NCBI GenBank assembly: GCA_002359315.1
Contig: DEMS01000034.1
Location: 62,001-126,000 of the forward strand
Reading direction: 5' to 3'
Length of the DNA stretch: 64,000 nt
From: Bacteroidetes bacterium UBA2664
GTDB lineage: Bacteria; Bacteroidota; Rhodothermia; Balneolales; Balneolaceae
Within the stretch, counting starts at the first letter, position 1; each line of letters begins with the position of its first letter. Of the stretch, positions 55,955-64,000 are shown piece after piece. A program made the position numbers and the translations under genes. Below the pieces are notes generated by a model. It had not been told where the DNA came from. It searched no databases and saw only the letters and a list, made by a program, of their open reading frames with translations.

Positions 55955-56698
55955 CTACCCAATCTCTTTTCTGAACGCAACCATCAAATCCTTATCTACA
56001 GTGAGCAAGCTATTCGGGTCAAGAGGGCTTGAATTAAATTGAACACCTTGATCGTGATATCGATTTTCGCTCCGTCGGATCATTTTGCAACCGGCGTGGA
56101 TTTCTTTCAAAAAACCTGTTTTCCTGAGAGGTTCAACAAGTTCCGGTTTCATACCTCCGCCCGGGATTACAATGATTCGATCTTTTGCCTGATTCAAAAG
56201 TTCATTAATCACTTCAACTCCTTCACCTACACTATTTTTTCCACCTGAAGTTAGTACTCTTTTGAAGCCACAATCTATGATTTCTTCAAGAGCCAAATAA
56301 ATATCATTGGAAGCATCCACTGCGCGGTGAAATGTACATGGAATTGGCCCCGCACTCTTTACCAACAGTTTGCAAGCTCTGGAATTGACACTCCCATCCG
56401 GCTTTAAAGCGCCAAAAACAAAACCATCTGCTCCCAGCGACGTAAAGATTCGAATCTCTTCTTGCATCACCTCAATTTCAACATCTGAGTAGACAAAATC
56501 TCCTCCTTTGGGACGGATCATAACAAATATTGGGATAGAGAGTCTTCTTTTTAGATATTTAAACAGTCCGGGTCCCGGGGTTTCCCCTCCTTCAGCAACA
56601 CTGCTGCAAAGTTCAAGTCGGTCAGCACCGTACTCCGCAGCCAATAATGCGGCTTCAACTGTAAAAACCGGGCACTCCAGCAAGATTTTGGACTTCAT
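55955..56698 (-). CDS. cutC: Copper homeostasis protein CutC family
   Basis: A TIM-barrel protein. From the chosen start it is 247 aa and begins MKSKILLECPVFTVEAALLA, followed by AAEYGADRLELCSSVAEGGE and PIFVMIRPKGGDFVYSD, all characteristic of CutC. An ATG at 56746 would add 16 residues with no family match. CutC has been tied to copper tolerance in E. coli, but the evidence for that role is mixed and its activity is not established. Upstream lies a 7-bp tandem repeat. Confidence 0.88.
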   Translation of the reverse strand: MKSKILLECPVFTVEAALLAAEYGADRLELCSSVAEGGETPGPGLFKYLKRRLSIPIFVMIRPKGGDFVYSDVEIEVMQEEIRIFTSLGADGFVFGALKPDGSVNSRACKLLVKSAGPIPCTFHRAVDASNDIYLALEEIIDCGFKRVLTSGGKNSVGEGVEVINELLNQAKDRIIVIPGGGMKPELVEPLRKTGFLKEIHAGCKMIRRSENRYHDQGVQFNSSPLDPNSLLTVDKDLMVAFRKEIG

Positions 56699-56808
56699 AT
56701 TAGGGTCTAAAATTCGAAAGAATGAATATTTATTTGATTCCGGCATTCAGTTTAAATTGCCCAGGAATAAAAACTGATGACTGAGCGATGGTCGATGAAA
56801 TCCGACCT

Positions 56809-56850
56809 CTGATAGCTGATAGCTGATAGCTGATAGCTGATAGCTGATAG
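56809..56850. repeat. 7-bp tandem repeat CTGATAG
   Basis: Six perfect copies followed by a partial CTGA, ending 6 bp before the asparaginase stop and 110 bp upstream of the chosen cutC start. Confidence 0.93.
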
Positions 56851-56856
56851 CTGAAT

Positions 56857-57846
56857 TTACTGAAACTCACTTTTAGAGTCTATCAAATCATTTGCCTTGT
56901 CATGCCGAACCGAAAAATTAAACCCGGGATGCACAGCATATGCACCGTGTTCACCCTCTTTATTTATTGCAATAAAACCGGCTTGTATATCCTCAATATT
57001 TTCTTGATTCTTCCGAATCAATCTGTTAACAGCTTCTTCACACGCCTCCTGCGGTGAGCGGCCCTGGCGCATTAGCTCAACAACCAAAAAACTGCCACAA
57101 ACTTTAATAATCGTCTCTCCCATTCCCGTTGCCGTTGCCGCACCCACTTCATTATCCACATAAAGTCCGGCACCAATGATCGGACTATCCCCGACTCGTC
57201 CATGCATTTTAAAAGCCAATCCACTTGTTGTACAAGAACCGGCCAAATTTCCGTTAGCATCCAGCCCAACCATCCCGATTGTATCGTGATTCTCAATATT
57301 GATTATAGGTCTGTATTCCTGCTCTTCCAGCCATTTTAAATACTCTTTTTCAGATTCAGGATGCAGTGTTTCCTCTTCTATCGGCATTCCTTCTGAAATC
57401 GCAAACTGCCTGGCTCCTTCACCGGCAAGCATCACATGAGGTGTATTCTCCATCACTTTTCGGGCAAGGGTAATCGGATGTTTTACTTGCCTCACAAAAC
57501 AGACCGATCCGCAATCGCCGGTTCCGCTCATAATCGATGCATCCAGTGTAACAATTCCTTCGCGATCCGGATAGCCGTAGATCCCTACTGTCCTGCTGCT
57601 CAAATCCGCTTCCGTAACCTTCACCCCTTCTTCAACCGCATCCAGGATAGAACCTGTCTCTGATAGCATCGTCCAGGCCTTTTCATTCGCAGCCAATCCG
57701 TGATCCCAGGTAGAAACAAAAAGTGGCTTATTCCCCGTCTTAACACCTCTGCCGCGTAACTTATTCTCTGCCAGTGCTGTGCTTCCGGGTATCAGTAACC
57801 CGGTGGAGAGCAGAGATTGTTTGATAAATTTTCTTCGAGTTGTCAT
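56857..57846 (-). CDS. N4-(beta-N-acetylglucosaminyl)-L-asparaginase (glycosylasparaginase)
   Basis: An Ntn-hydrolase that splits GlcNAc-Asn from glycoprotein breakdown. The 329-aa precursor has a Tat-type signal (MTTRRKFIKQSLLSTGLLIP, twin Arg). Self-cleavage would occur before the Thr in ENHDTIGMVGLDANG (about residue 189), giving alpha and beta chains. Other motifs: STWDHGLAANEKAW, GSVCFVRQVKHPITLARKVM, GRVGDSPIIGAGLYVDNEVG, and ATGMGETIIKV. It would act in the periplasm. It is probably transcribed with cutC downstream. Confidence 0.9.
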   Translation of the reverse strand: MTTRRKFIKQSLLSTGLLIPGSTALAENKLRGRGVKTGNKPLFVSTWDHGLAANEKAWTMLSETGSILDAVEEGVKVTEADLSSRTVGIYGYPDREGIVTLDASIMSGTGDCGSVCFVRQVKHPITLARKVMENTPHVMLAGEGARQFAISEGMPIEEETLHPESEKEYLKWLEEQEYRPIINIENHDTIGMVGLDANGNLAGSCTTSGLAFKMHGRVGDSPIIGAGLYVDNEVGAATATGMGETIIKVCGSFLVVELMRQGRSPQEACEEAVNRLIRKNQENIEDIQAGFIAINKEGEHGAYAVHPGFNFSVRHDKANDLIDSKSEFQ

Positions 57847-58104
57847 CTATTTCAATTTATAATGATTTCATCAAGGTATTAGAGTAACAAATTTCTTTGA
57901 TATGATGAAAAATTTCTTGTTGTATGTTAATCAGATCCCCTGCAAATGATTCACACTGTGCATATTTTGTTTAGAGCTCTCAAAGCGTAATAGTCACTCG
58001 ATATTTTTTTCATTTTTTTTCATAAAAAAATGCTTTACTTACGTGTCAGTAACAATACTTTTTATATTTGCTCAATTTTTACCAATAATCAACAACTATA
58101 TATT

Positions 58105-60576
58105 ATGACAAATATTTACAAACTTTTAGCTATTGCCGTATTGGCTGTATCACTTATATCTGGGTGTAGCAGCAGTGAGGCAGTAACCGATCAATCCGAT
58201 TCATCAGCATCAGAGAGACCCCGGCCGGGCAGTTCATCCGGCGACAGTGAGATTAAACCTTTCTCAGAAGTTATCGAATCTGATTTCGAAAAAGATGAAG
58301 GGTTATTTAATGTCTATAAAGATGATTCAAATTACTTTTACGAAATTCCCGATTCCCTTTTAGGCCGTGAACTTCTAATGGTATCACGAATTGCCCGTAC
58401 TGCCGATGGATTACTTTACGGCGGAATGAAACACAATACTCAGGTGATCCGCTGGGAAAAAAGAGACAAACAAATATTATTGAGACGAGTCTCTTTTTCA
58501 AATACAGCAAACGATACCCTGCCTATTTTTGAAGCGGTTCGAAATTCAAATTTTGAACCCATTCTTGCTTCATTTGATGTGAAAGCACTGAGTGAAGATT
58601 CTACAGGATCTGTAATTGATATCACATCCCTATACACTACAGATATTCCTGCTTTAGGCCTTCCACAGGGATTTCGAACGCAGTATCAGGTACGGCGGGT
58701 TGACGGGTCCAGAACCTTTATTGAACACATTCGCAGTTACCCGGAGAATATTGAAGCACGTCATTTAATCACATATGAAGCGCAAAATCCTCCATCCAAT
58801 TCAGATGCGAATACACTCTCTTTGGAGCTGAATCACAGTATGATTTTGATGCCCAAAACACCAATGCAGTCAAGAAAACCCGATGCCCGTGTTGGTTTTT
58901 TTACTGCCAATCAGGTTGATTACGGTACCGAAGAACATCAGGCCAAACCGGTCCGGCACGTAACACGCTGGGAATTGGTACCCAAAGACCCGGAAGCCTA
59001 TTTACGCGGTGAACTGGTTGAACCGGTCAATCCAATTATATTTCATATTGATCCGGCAACCCCTGAAAAATGGAGAAAATGGTTGATCCAGGGTGTGGAT
59101 GACTGGCAAGTCGCTTTTGAAGCAGCCGGATTTAAAAACGCCATCTACGGGAAAATGGCTCCAACACCGGAAGAAGATCCTGATTTCAGCCTTGAAGATA
59201 TCAGATACCCAAGCATCCGATATTTTGCATCCCCTATTCAAAATGCATTTGGCCCACACGTACATGATCCGCGATCCGGACAAATTATGACTTCTGCGAT
59301 TGGCTGGTATCACAACGTCATGAGATTGTTGAGAAACTGGTATTTCATTCAAACATCTCCATCTAACCCTGAAGCCCGGGCAACTCAGTTTGATGATGAT
59401 GTGATGGGTGAGCTTATCCGATTTGTATCTGCTCATGAAGTCGGCCACACTTTGGGTTACCCGCACAACTTCGGTTCAAGTTATGCCGTGCCGGTCGATT
59501 CATTACGGTCACCGACATATACTGCAAACCACGGAACGGCACCATCTATCATGGATTATGCCAGATTCAACTACATTGCACAGCCCGGTGACGGTGTTAC
59601 CAACTTCTTCCCACGAGTTGGAGAGTATGACAAGTGGGTAACAAAATGGGGATACACCTGGTTCGGTGATATGCCGATTGAAGAGCAGCAAGAAATCCTT
59701 CATGAGTGGACGACAGAACGGGTTGATGATCCAAGATATTTCTATGGCAGCCAGACAGCCAATCCGATCGATCCGCGATCGAATCGCGAGGATCTTGGTG
59801 ATGATGCGATGAAAGCCAGCACGTACGGAATCCAAAACCTTGAAGTGATTACCGAAAATCTAATTGACTGGATTGAAAAAGATGGCGAGGAGTTTGCTGA
59901 ACTCGCTGAACTGTATGGACAGGTACTGGTTCAGTGGAGCCGTTATATGGGACATGTCACTCCTTATGTTGGCGGTGTCTATGAAACGGATAAAACCTTT
60001 GATCAGGAAGGTGCGGTTTACGAACCTGTTGAAGCAGTTCGCCAACAAGAAGCGATGGATTTTCTTGCAGAATATGCATTCAGCGATCCAACCTGGGCTA
60101 ATAACAGTGAAATTATCAGCCGAATTAATCAAGCCGAATTTGTTGATGACTACAGACAGCGTCAGGTTGCAGTTTTAAACAGTCTTCTGGATCCATCCCG
60201 AATAGCACGTTTAATTGAATATCAAAATAGAGCTGAAGACACTTACTCTCCGTTTGAGTTTCTGGATGACCTTAGAGGAACGATATTCAGCAATCTAAGC
60301 AGTACATCTGTATATCAGAGAAATCTGCAAAGAGCCTATGTGGAAAGAATGGAGTTTCTCATGACTGAAGAACTTCCAGATCTTCCTGCACAGTTCAGAC
60401 AATTTTTAGGCATGACACAGGTGAATGTGAGTCAGTCCGATATCCGGCCGATGGTACGTGAACAGCTCGAAACACTTCAAAGAGAGATCAATAGGGTTAA
60501 TTCAAGCGATCGGGCTACCCGAATTCATCTTTCAGATTTAGAGCAGAGAATTGATAACATTCTAAATCCGGAATAA
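58105..60576 (+). CDS. Zinc-dependent metalloprotease lipoprotein (DUF5117 type), copy 2
   Basis: The start at 58105 gives a lipoprotein signal MTNIYKLLAIAVLAVSLISG followed by Cys 21; an ATG 25 codons upstream would bury it. The 823-aa chain has the DUF5118/5117 N-half (KDEGLFNVYKDDSNYFYEIP; DARVGFFTANQVDYG), the active site HEVGHTLGYPHN near residue 443, and a SIMDYARFNYIAQ Met-turn. The first zinc His pair and Glu are as in copy 1 (11374-13947), and the C-terminal helical half aligns too. Copy 2 has a third ligand His in GYPHN at the same spacing. It is closed by a strong terminator. Confidence 0.88.
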   Translation: MTNIYKLLAIAVLAVSLISGCSSSEAVTDQSDSSASERPRPGSSSGDSEIKPFSEVIESDFEKDEGLFNVYKDDSNYFYEIPDSLLGRELLMVSRIARTADGLLYGGMKHNTQVIRWEKRDKQILLRRVSFSNTANDTLPIFEAVRNSNFEPILASFDVKALSEDSTGSVIDITSLYTTDIPALGLPQGFRTQYQVRRVDGSRTFIEHIRSYPENIEARHLITYEAQNPPSNSDANTLSLELNHSMILMPKTPMQSRKPDARVGFFTANQVDYGTEEHQAKPVRHVTRWELVPKDPEAYLRGELVEPVNPIIFHIDPATPEKWRKWLIQGVDDWQVAFEAAGFKNAIYGKMAPTPEEDPDFSLEDIRYPSIRYFASPIQNAFGPHVHDPRSGQIMTSAIGWYHNVMRLLRNWYFIQTSPSNPEARATQFDDDVMGELIRFVSAHEVGHTLGYPHNFGSSYAVPVDSLRSPTYTANHGTAPSIMDYARFNYIAQPGDGVTNFFPRVGEYDKWVTKWGYTWFGDMPIEEQQEILHEWTTERVDDPRYFYGSQTANPIDPRSNREDLGDDAMKASTYGIQNLEVITENLIDWIEKDGEEFAELAELYGQVLVQWSRYMGHVTPYVGGVYETDKTFDQEGAVYEPVEAVRQQEAMDFLAEYAFSDPTWANNSEIISRINQAEFVDDYRQRQVAVLNSLLDPSRIARLIEYQNRAEDTYSPFEFLDDLRGTIFSNLSSTSVYQRNLQRAYVERMEFLMTEELPDLPAQFRQFLGMTQVNVSQSDIRPMVREQLETLQREINRVNSSDRATRIHLSDLEQRIDNILNPE

Positions 60577-60604
60577 AGTTTCGAATTCAGAATTACAGTA
60601 TAAA

Positions 60605-60637
60605 AAAAGCTGCTTGATGTTGAATCAAGCAGCTTTT
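60605..60637. terminator. Bidirectional hairpin terminator
   Basis: Arms AAAAGCTGCTTGA (60605-60617) and its complement (60625-60637) with A and T tails, between the convergent metalloprotease and fasciclin genes. Confidence 0.93.
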
Positions 60638-60663
60638 CTTTTTTGATAAGGTATTATAAATAA

Positions 60664-61191
60664 TTAGTACCCTGATTCTTCTTCCGGCTCAGGAAGAATT
60701 ACCGTATCAATAATGTGTACAACGCCATTGGATGCTTCTACATCAGCCATCACAACGTTTGCGCCATTCACCGTAACACCATCACCGACACCGATGGTTA
60801 CATCGCTTCCCTGTACAGTTTCTGCTTCCATACCGTCACTTAGATCCGTTGACATCACTTTACCCGGTACTACGTGATAAGTAAGTATAGAAATCAGCAT
60901 ATCTCTGTTCTCTTCAAGCAGAAGTGATTCCAATGTACCTTCCGGAAGCGCTGCAAATGCTTCATTTGTTGGGGCAAATACGGTAAATGGCCCTTCTGAT
61001 TGAAGTACCTCTACCAAGCCTGCAGCCTGAACGGCAGCAACCAGAGTCGAAAGGATATCTGTTTGAACCGCCAGTTCAACAATATCACTGTCATGATTGT
61101 GGTCACTCTTAATTTCACTGTTGTTAATCGGCACTGCGGCAAGCATACAAATTGCAGCTAACACAAGCCCTATTGACTTAATTGATTTCAT
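60664..61191 (-). CDS. Fasciclin (FAS1) domain secreted protein
   Basis: A 175-aa protein with a signal peptide (IGLVLAAICMLAAVPIN) and one FAS1 domain: TLVAAVQAAGLVEVLQSEGP, then FTVFAPTNEAFAALPEGTLE, ILTYHVVPGKVMSTDL, and GVVHIIDTVILPEPEE at the end. FAS1 domains mediate adhesion in extracellular proteins. It ends with an acidic tail. It stands alone, divergent from the sigma-factor gene. Confidence 0.92.
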   Translation of the reverse strand: MKSIKSIGLVLAAICMLAAVPINNSEIKSDHNHDSDIVELAVQTDILSTLVAAVQAAGLVEVLQSEGPFTVFAPTNEAFAALPEGTLESLLLEENRDMLISILTYHVVPGKVMSTDLSDGMEAETVQGSDVTIGVGDGVTVNGANVVMADVEASNGVVHIIDTVILPEPEEESGY

Positions 61192-61499
61192 GATTCTCTA
61201 TTTAAATTGGAGTTAAAAATCTGACATAAATTTAATTTCACCTCAGAATGTGCATAAAAAACAGCCGATTCAGCTTATAGGTTCCTCTTTTCTGTTCAAT
61301 TTTTAAGTTCTCAGATTTGTTGGTAACAAGTTGAACAAGAACAGATTAGATTACACCTTTCTGAACAGGTTATTTAATTAAGGTTAATTATCCGGTGTGA
61401 GAATGCTCTATTTTGAGCGTAGTACATGAAAATCCTGTACAAAATGTTTTTTATTAGGTATAACCATCTATCCATGTGTATTACCCATAGTATAGATTC
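61192..61499. other. Divergent intergenic region
   Basis: 308 bp between the fasciclin gene (-) and the ECF sigma gene (+); AT-rich, probably with both promoters. I see no repeat, RNA gene or convincing operator in it. Confidence 0.5.
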
Positions 61500-62078
61500 A
61501 TGAATTTAAAAACAGATGAACACATAGCGAAATTGGCTGTTCGCATCCGCCGCTCCGACCGCAAGGCATTTGATGAGCTCTTCCGGATGTTTTATCCGGG
61601 TCTCGTCCGTTTTGCGCAAAGTTACACCCGCGACAAAGCCACCGCATATGATGTTGTGCAGGATGCATTTGTGAATCTGTGGCAACGCCGGGAACAGATT
61701 GATGGTAAACTGTCGCTGAAATCATACATTTTCACATCAGTAAAAAACCACAGCCTGAATGCGATACGAAAGAAATCAACGATTACACTTGATAGTGATT
61801 TAACCGATGATCAACCTGATGAAAATAACATCATTCCATTTGAGGAGACTTCCCAAAATGATCTCCGGGAGCTATTTAGCGAATGGATCCGTCAATTACC
61901 GGATCGCCAGCGAGAAGCTTTTGAACTCAGCCGGTTTGATGGGCTTGACCATGAAGAAATTGCAGACGTAATGAACGTATCACCCAAAACCGTGAACAAC
62001 CATATTGTTCTTGCACTGCGAACATTAAAAGACTGCTATCAACAATACAAGGAAAACAGAAAAAACCACGATGAGTAA
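61500..62078 (+). CDS. FecI-like ECF sigma-70 factor
   Basis: A 192-aa RNA polymerase sigma factor. Region 2 is FDELFRMFYPGLVRFAQSYT then DVVQDAFVNLWQRRE; region 4 is LPDRQREAFELSRFDGLDHE then EIADVMNVSPKTVNNHIVLA. It belongs to the Bacteroidota sigma-70 FecI subgroup that serves surface signalling. Its stop overlaps the FecR start by 8 bp (ATGAGTAA). The anti-sigma and a TonB receptor with STN domain follow, so it would respond to binding of a substrate at the cell surface. Confidence 0.92.
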   Translation: MNLKTDEHIAKLAVRIRRSDRKAFDELFRMFYPGLVRFAQSYTRDKATAYDVVQDAFVNLWQRREQIDGKLSLKSYIFTSVKNHSLNAIRKKSTITLDSDLTDDQPDENNIIPFEETSQNDLRELFSEWIRQLPDRQREAFELSRFDGLDHEEIADVMNVSPKTVNNHIVLALRTLKDCYQQYKENRKNHDE

Positions 62079-63006
62079 ACCGAACAAACATTTATTACCC
62101 GATTCCGTTGGCCGTCGGTTTGACAAATCTGAGCGGGATCAAATTCGTGAAGTTTGGGATATATCCGGTTCCTTAGAGGATTCAGTAACCCCCGGCGAAA
62201 CTGAGCGGGCACTTTCTGACCTACACTTGAGGCTTGAAATGACCGGTGAGATGAAGTCGAAGCCTGAAATCGTGATCGGATGGTTACATAAACATTCAAG
62301 GCTTTTGGTAGCCGCTATAGCTCTCATCACGCTCACATCGCTTTTTTTTCTAGTGCCAAAAACGGTGGTGGTCTCTTACGGTGAAATGGCAACTGTTGAA
62401 CTGCCTGATGGAACGACCATCGAAATGAACAGCGGATCGAGCATTCGCTATAACCGCTTCTATCAATTTACGAACCGAACCGTTGAATTAAATGGGGAAG
62501 CTTATTTTTCAGTCGTCAGCCATGGCCACCCGTTTATTGTTGAAACCAATGGAGCAACTGTCGAAGTAACAGGGACTCGCTTTAATGTACGATCTTGGAA
62601 TGATGAACCTGAAAATGGTGTAGTCGTAACAGTGGCCGAAGGCGAAGTCTATTTTTACCCAGGGTTATTATCAGAAAACCCGGTAATCCTTCATACCGGT
62701 GAAACCAGTCATTGGAACCGTGGCGAAACCCAGCCCTCATCTCCCAAAATGGTTGAAATGGAGGAGATCACTGCATGGCGAGATTTACGGTTTGTATTCC
62801 GTGAACAAACTCTTGCCTCCATCTTGCGAGATCTCGAACGCCGATATGACGTTGCTATCGAATTGGAAGCCGAACAAGCAGCAAGTACAACCCTGACAGC
62901 TTACTATTCACAACAGGTCTCGCTCGAATCCGTTCTTAATGATATCTGTGCTGTAAAAGGTCTACGGTACACACAAACCACGAATGGGTATCGCATTTTT
63001 AAGTGA
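62071..63006 (+). CDS. FecR-family anti-sigma factor
   Basis: A 311-aa single-pass regulator. Cytoplasmic part 1-75, membrane helix at about 78-96 (LLVAAIALITLTSLFFLVP), periplasmic FecR domain (GEMATVELPDGTTIEMNSGS; VEVTGTRFNVRSWNDEPENG) and C-terminal DUF4974-type domain (LASILRDLERRYDVAIELEA; GLRYTQTTNGYRIF). It would hold the sigma factor until the receptor STN domain signals. It overlaps the sigma gene by 8 bp and precedes the receptor by 13 bp. Confidence 0.93.
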   Translation: MSKPNKHLLPDSVGRRFDKSERDQIREVWDISGSLEDSVTPGETERALSDLHLRLEMTGEMKSKPEIVIGWLHKHSRLLVAAIALITLTSLFFLVPKTVVVSYGEMATVELPDGTTIEMNSGSSIRYNRFYQFTNRTVELNGEAYFSVVSHGHPFIVETNGATVEVTGTRFNVRSWNDEPENGVVVTVAEGEVYFYPGLLSENPVILHTGETSHWNRGETQPSSPKMVEMEEITAWRDLRFVFREQTLASILRDLERRYDVAIELEAEQAASTTLTAYYSQQVSLESVLNDICAVKGLRYTQTTNGYRIFK

Positions 63007-63019
63007 TCAATCACTACAG

Positions 63020-64000
63020 GTGAAAAAATTACAAATCTATATTATTCTGTTCATTTCAGTGCTTCTTTTTGGAGCAGAAGTACTCAATGCGCAGAACAAG
63101 GAATCAAACAGAACTTATTCATTCGAATTTCGGGGGGAATCCCTGAGTGAAGCCCTTGACCGGATAACACGCACTGCAGATATTGACCTGGTTTACGATC
63201 CACAGCTTGTCAGAGGACTCAATGTATACCAGCATATCCGGAACAAGCACGTTTCCGAAATGCTTACATTGCTATTGAATGAGTTTCAACTCGATTATCT
63301 AACACTATCTTCGGGCACTATAGTCATCGTAAAATCGGTCTCCGAAGGGCCCTTTTTCGGCACTTTCTCAGGTAAAATTACCGACAGAATTTCCGGGGAT
63401 CCGCTGCCGGGGGCTACTGTTTATCTTGCAGATGCATCTGGCGGAACCAGTACAAACCACATAGGTAATTTTTCATTGAATCGTCTGATGACCGGCTCAC
63501 ATACCATCATTTTCAGTTATGTAGGCTACGAACCGGTCATATTAACAGTACAAATTGAACCCAATCAACAGCTCAGGGAACAGATTCGATTAGCCCCTAA
63601 ACCGATATCTTCTACTCCAATTGTGATCGAGTCCCACCGTCCGGGTTTATCGCAAAAGGCAAGTCAGATATTATCTTCCGGACAACAAGGAACGCTTCAA
63701 CCGGCCGCTACTTTTCGTGACCCCATTCGCAACCTAAATTTTGTCCCAGGAGTGCAGTACGGTCTGCCCATGACCTCACTTCATCTCCAGGGTGGACAAC
63801 AAACCGAGCATCGTATTCTCCTGGATGATATTCCGATTTATAACCCCTTTAGTGTGGGTCAACTTTTCAGTTCATTCAGTCCATATGCTATCGGCACGAT
63901 TGAACTTCACCGCGCCGGCTATGGAGTAGAACATGGCAGCCAGATTGCAGGGATTGTAAACCTGAAGCAAGATCATAACCAAAACTCTGAAAACAGCGCT
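63020..64000 (+). CDS. TonB-dependent receptor with STN and carboxypeptidase-regulatory domains (3' truncated)
   Basis: The frame from GTG 63020 stays open to the window end. A signal peptide ends near residue 25 (EVLNAQN). Residues 33-100 form an STN domain (FEFRGESLSEALDRITRTAD; HVSEMLTLLLNEFQLDYLTL). A CarboxypepD_reg-like domain at about 115-200 (GKITDRISGDPLPGATVYLA; GSHTIIFSYVGYEPVIL) precedes the plug (LNFVPGVQYGLPMTSLHLQG; HRILLDDIPIYNPFSVG). It would import a substrate across the outer membrane and signal through FecR and the sigma factor. The barrel lies beyond the window. The ligand is unknown. Confidence 0.88.
   Translation, partial: MKKLQIYIILFISVLLFGAEVLNAQNKESNRTYSFEFRGESLSEALDRITRTADIDLVYDPQLVRGLNVYQHIRNKHVSEMLTLLLNEFQLDYLTLSSGTIVIVKSVSEGPFFGTFSGKITDRISGDPLPGATVYLADASGGTSTNHIGNFSLNRLMTGSHTIIFSYVGYEPVILTVQIEPNQQLREQIRLAPKPISSTPIVIESHRPGLSQKASQILSSGQQGTLQPAATFRDPIRNLNFVPGVQYGLPMTSLHLQGGQQTEHRILLDDIPIYNPFSVGQLFSSFSPYAIGTIELHRAGYGVEHGSQIAGIVNLKQDHNQNSENSA

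Noticed and set aside
59002..59466. 154-aa minus-strand open frame
   Set aside because: Antisense to the catalytic part of the second DUF5117 metalloprotease.
1..64000. tRNA or rRNA genes
   Set aside because: I scanned the gaps by eye for T-arm sequences such as GGTTCGAATCC and for rRNA-like conserved blocks and saw none; a covariance-model search would be decisive.

Overview
The window looks like chromosomal DNA from a Balneolota/Bacteroidota-type bacterium, most likely a marine or halophilic member of Balneolaceae; this is inferred from gene content, not from a marker gene. The supporting signs are a FecI-type sigma factor/FecR/STN-TonB receptor cassette, a Bacteroidota-style RNA polymerase omega subunit, atpD-atpC split from the other ATP synthase genes, a three-gene sdhC-sdhA-sdhB cluster, a DUF4296 lipoprotein, two DUF5117-type metalloproteases, and A/T-rich gene leaders with no clear Shine-Dalgarno sequences. 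There is no rRNA, tRNA, CRISPR array, insertion sequence or prophage that I can support.

Layout. 1-8.1 kb is a type IV pilus/type II secretion-like locus. Three plus-strand genes encode a PilM/PilN-like protein with a SPOR tail, a PilO protein with a PilP-like tail, and a short secretin. They face four minus-strand genes for single-pass, pilin-like proteins, two of which are large beta-helix paralogues. 8.3-24.8 kb is mostly housekeeping: a methyltransferase, a DoxX-like protein, adenine deaminase, a lipoprotein metalloprotease, atpDC, a Na/phosphate cotransporter, rsmB, valS, a cell-wall amidase overlapping udk, and coaX. 25-38.9 kb carries an SDR with a DUF4296 lipoprotein, recQ, an outer-membrane barrel, sdhCAB, a YigZ-family gene, a PduO-type adenosyltransferase, a phosphoglucosamine mutase, and the yicC-gmk-rpoZ-coaBC operon.

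39-50.1 kb is the most interesting region. A minus-strand operon (GAF histidine kinase, single-domain response regulator, membrane HEAT-repeat protein, processive family 2 glycosyltransferase) diverges from an LtaS-like phosphotransferase/sulfatase fused to TPRs. That gene abuts a YaiO-family outer-membrane barrel in convergent orientation. A second GAF kinase, paralogous to the first, and a sodium:solute symporter follow. Together they look like a signal-controlled surface glycopolymer synthesis, modification and export system that I cannot match to a named one. At 50.1-50.4 kb lie decayed fragments of a nucleotidyltransferase and a DUF2442 gene. 50.4-64 kb holds rdgB, asd, glyS, an alpha/beta hydrolase, cutC, a glycosylasparaginase, a second DUF5117 metalloprotease, a fasciclin protein, and a sigma/anti-sigma/TonB-receptor cassette cut by the window end.

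Intergenic DNA is unusually repeat-rich. A palindrome with arms ATCCTGAA/TTCAGGAT occurs at five or six sites, twice as inverted REPIN-like pairs. Several gaps hold short tandem arrays with 7- or 8-nt units, one of which contains the stop codon of the phosphoglucosamine mutase gene.
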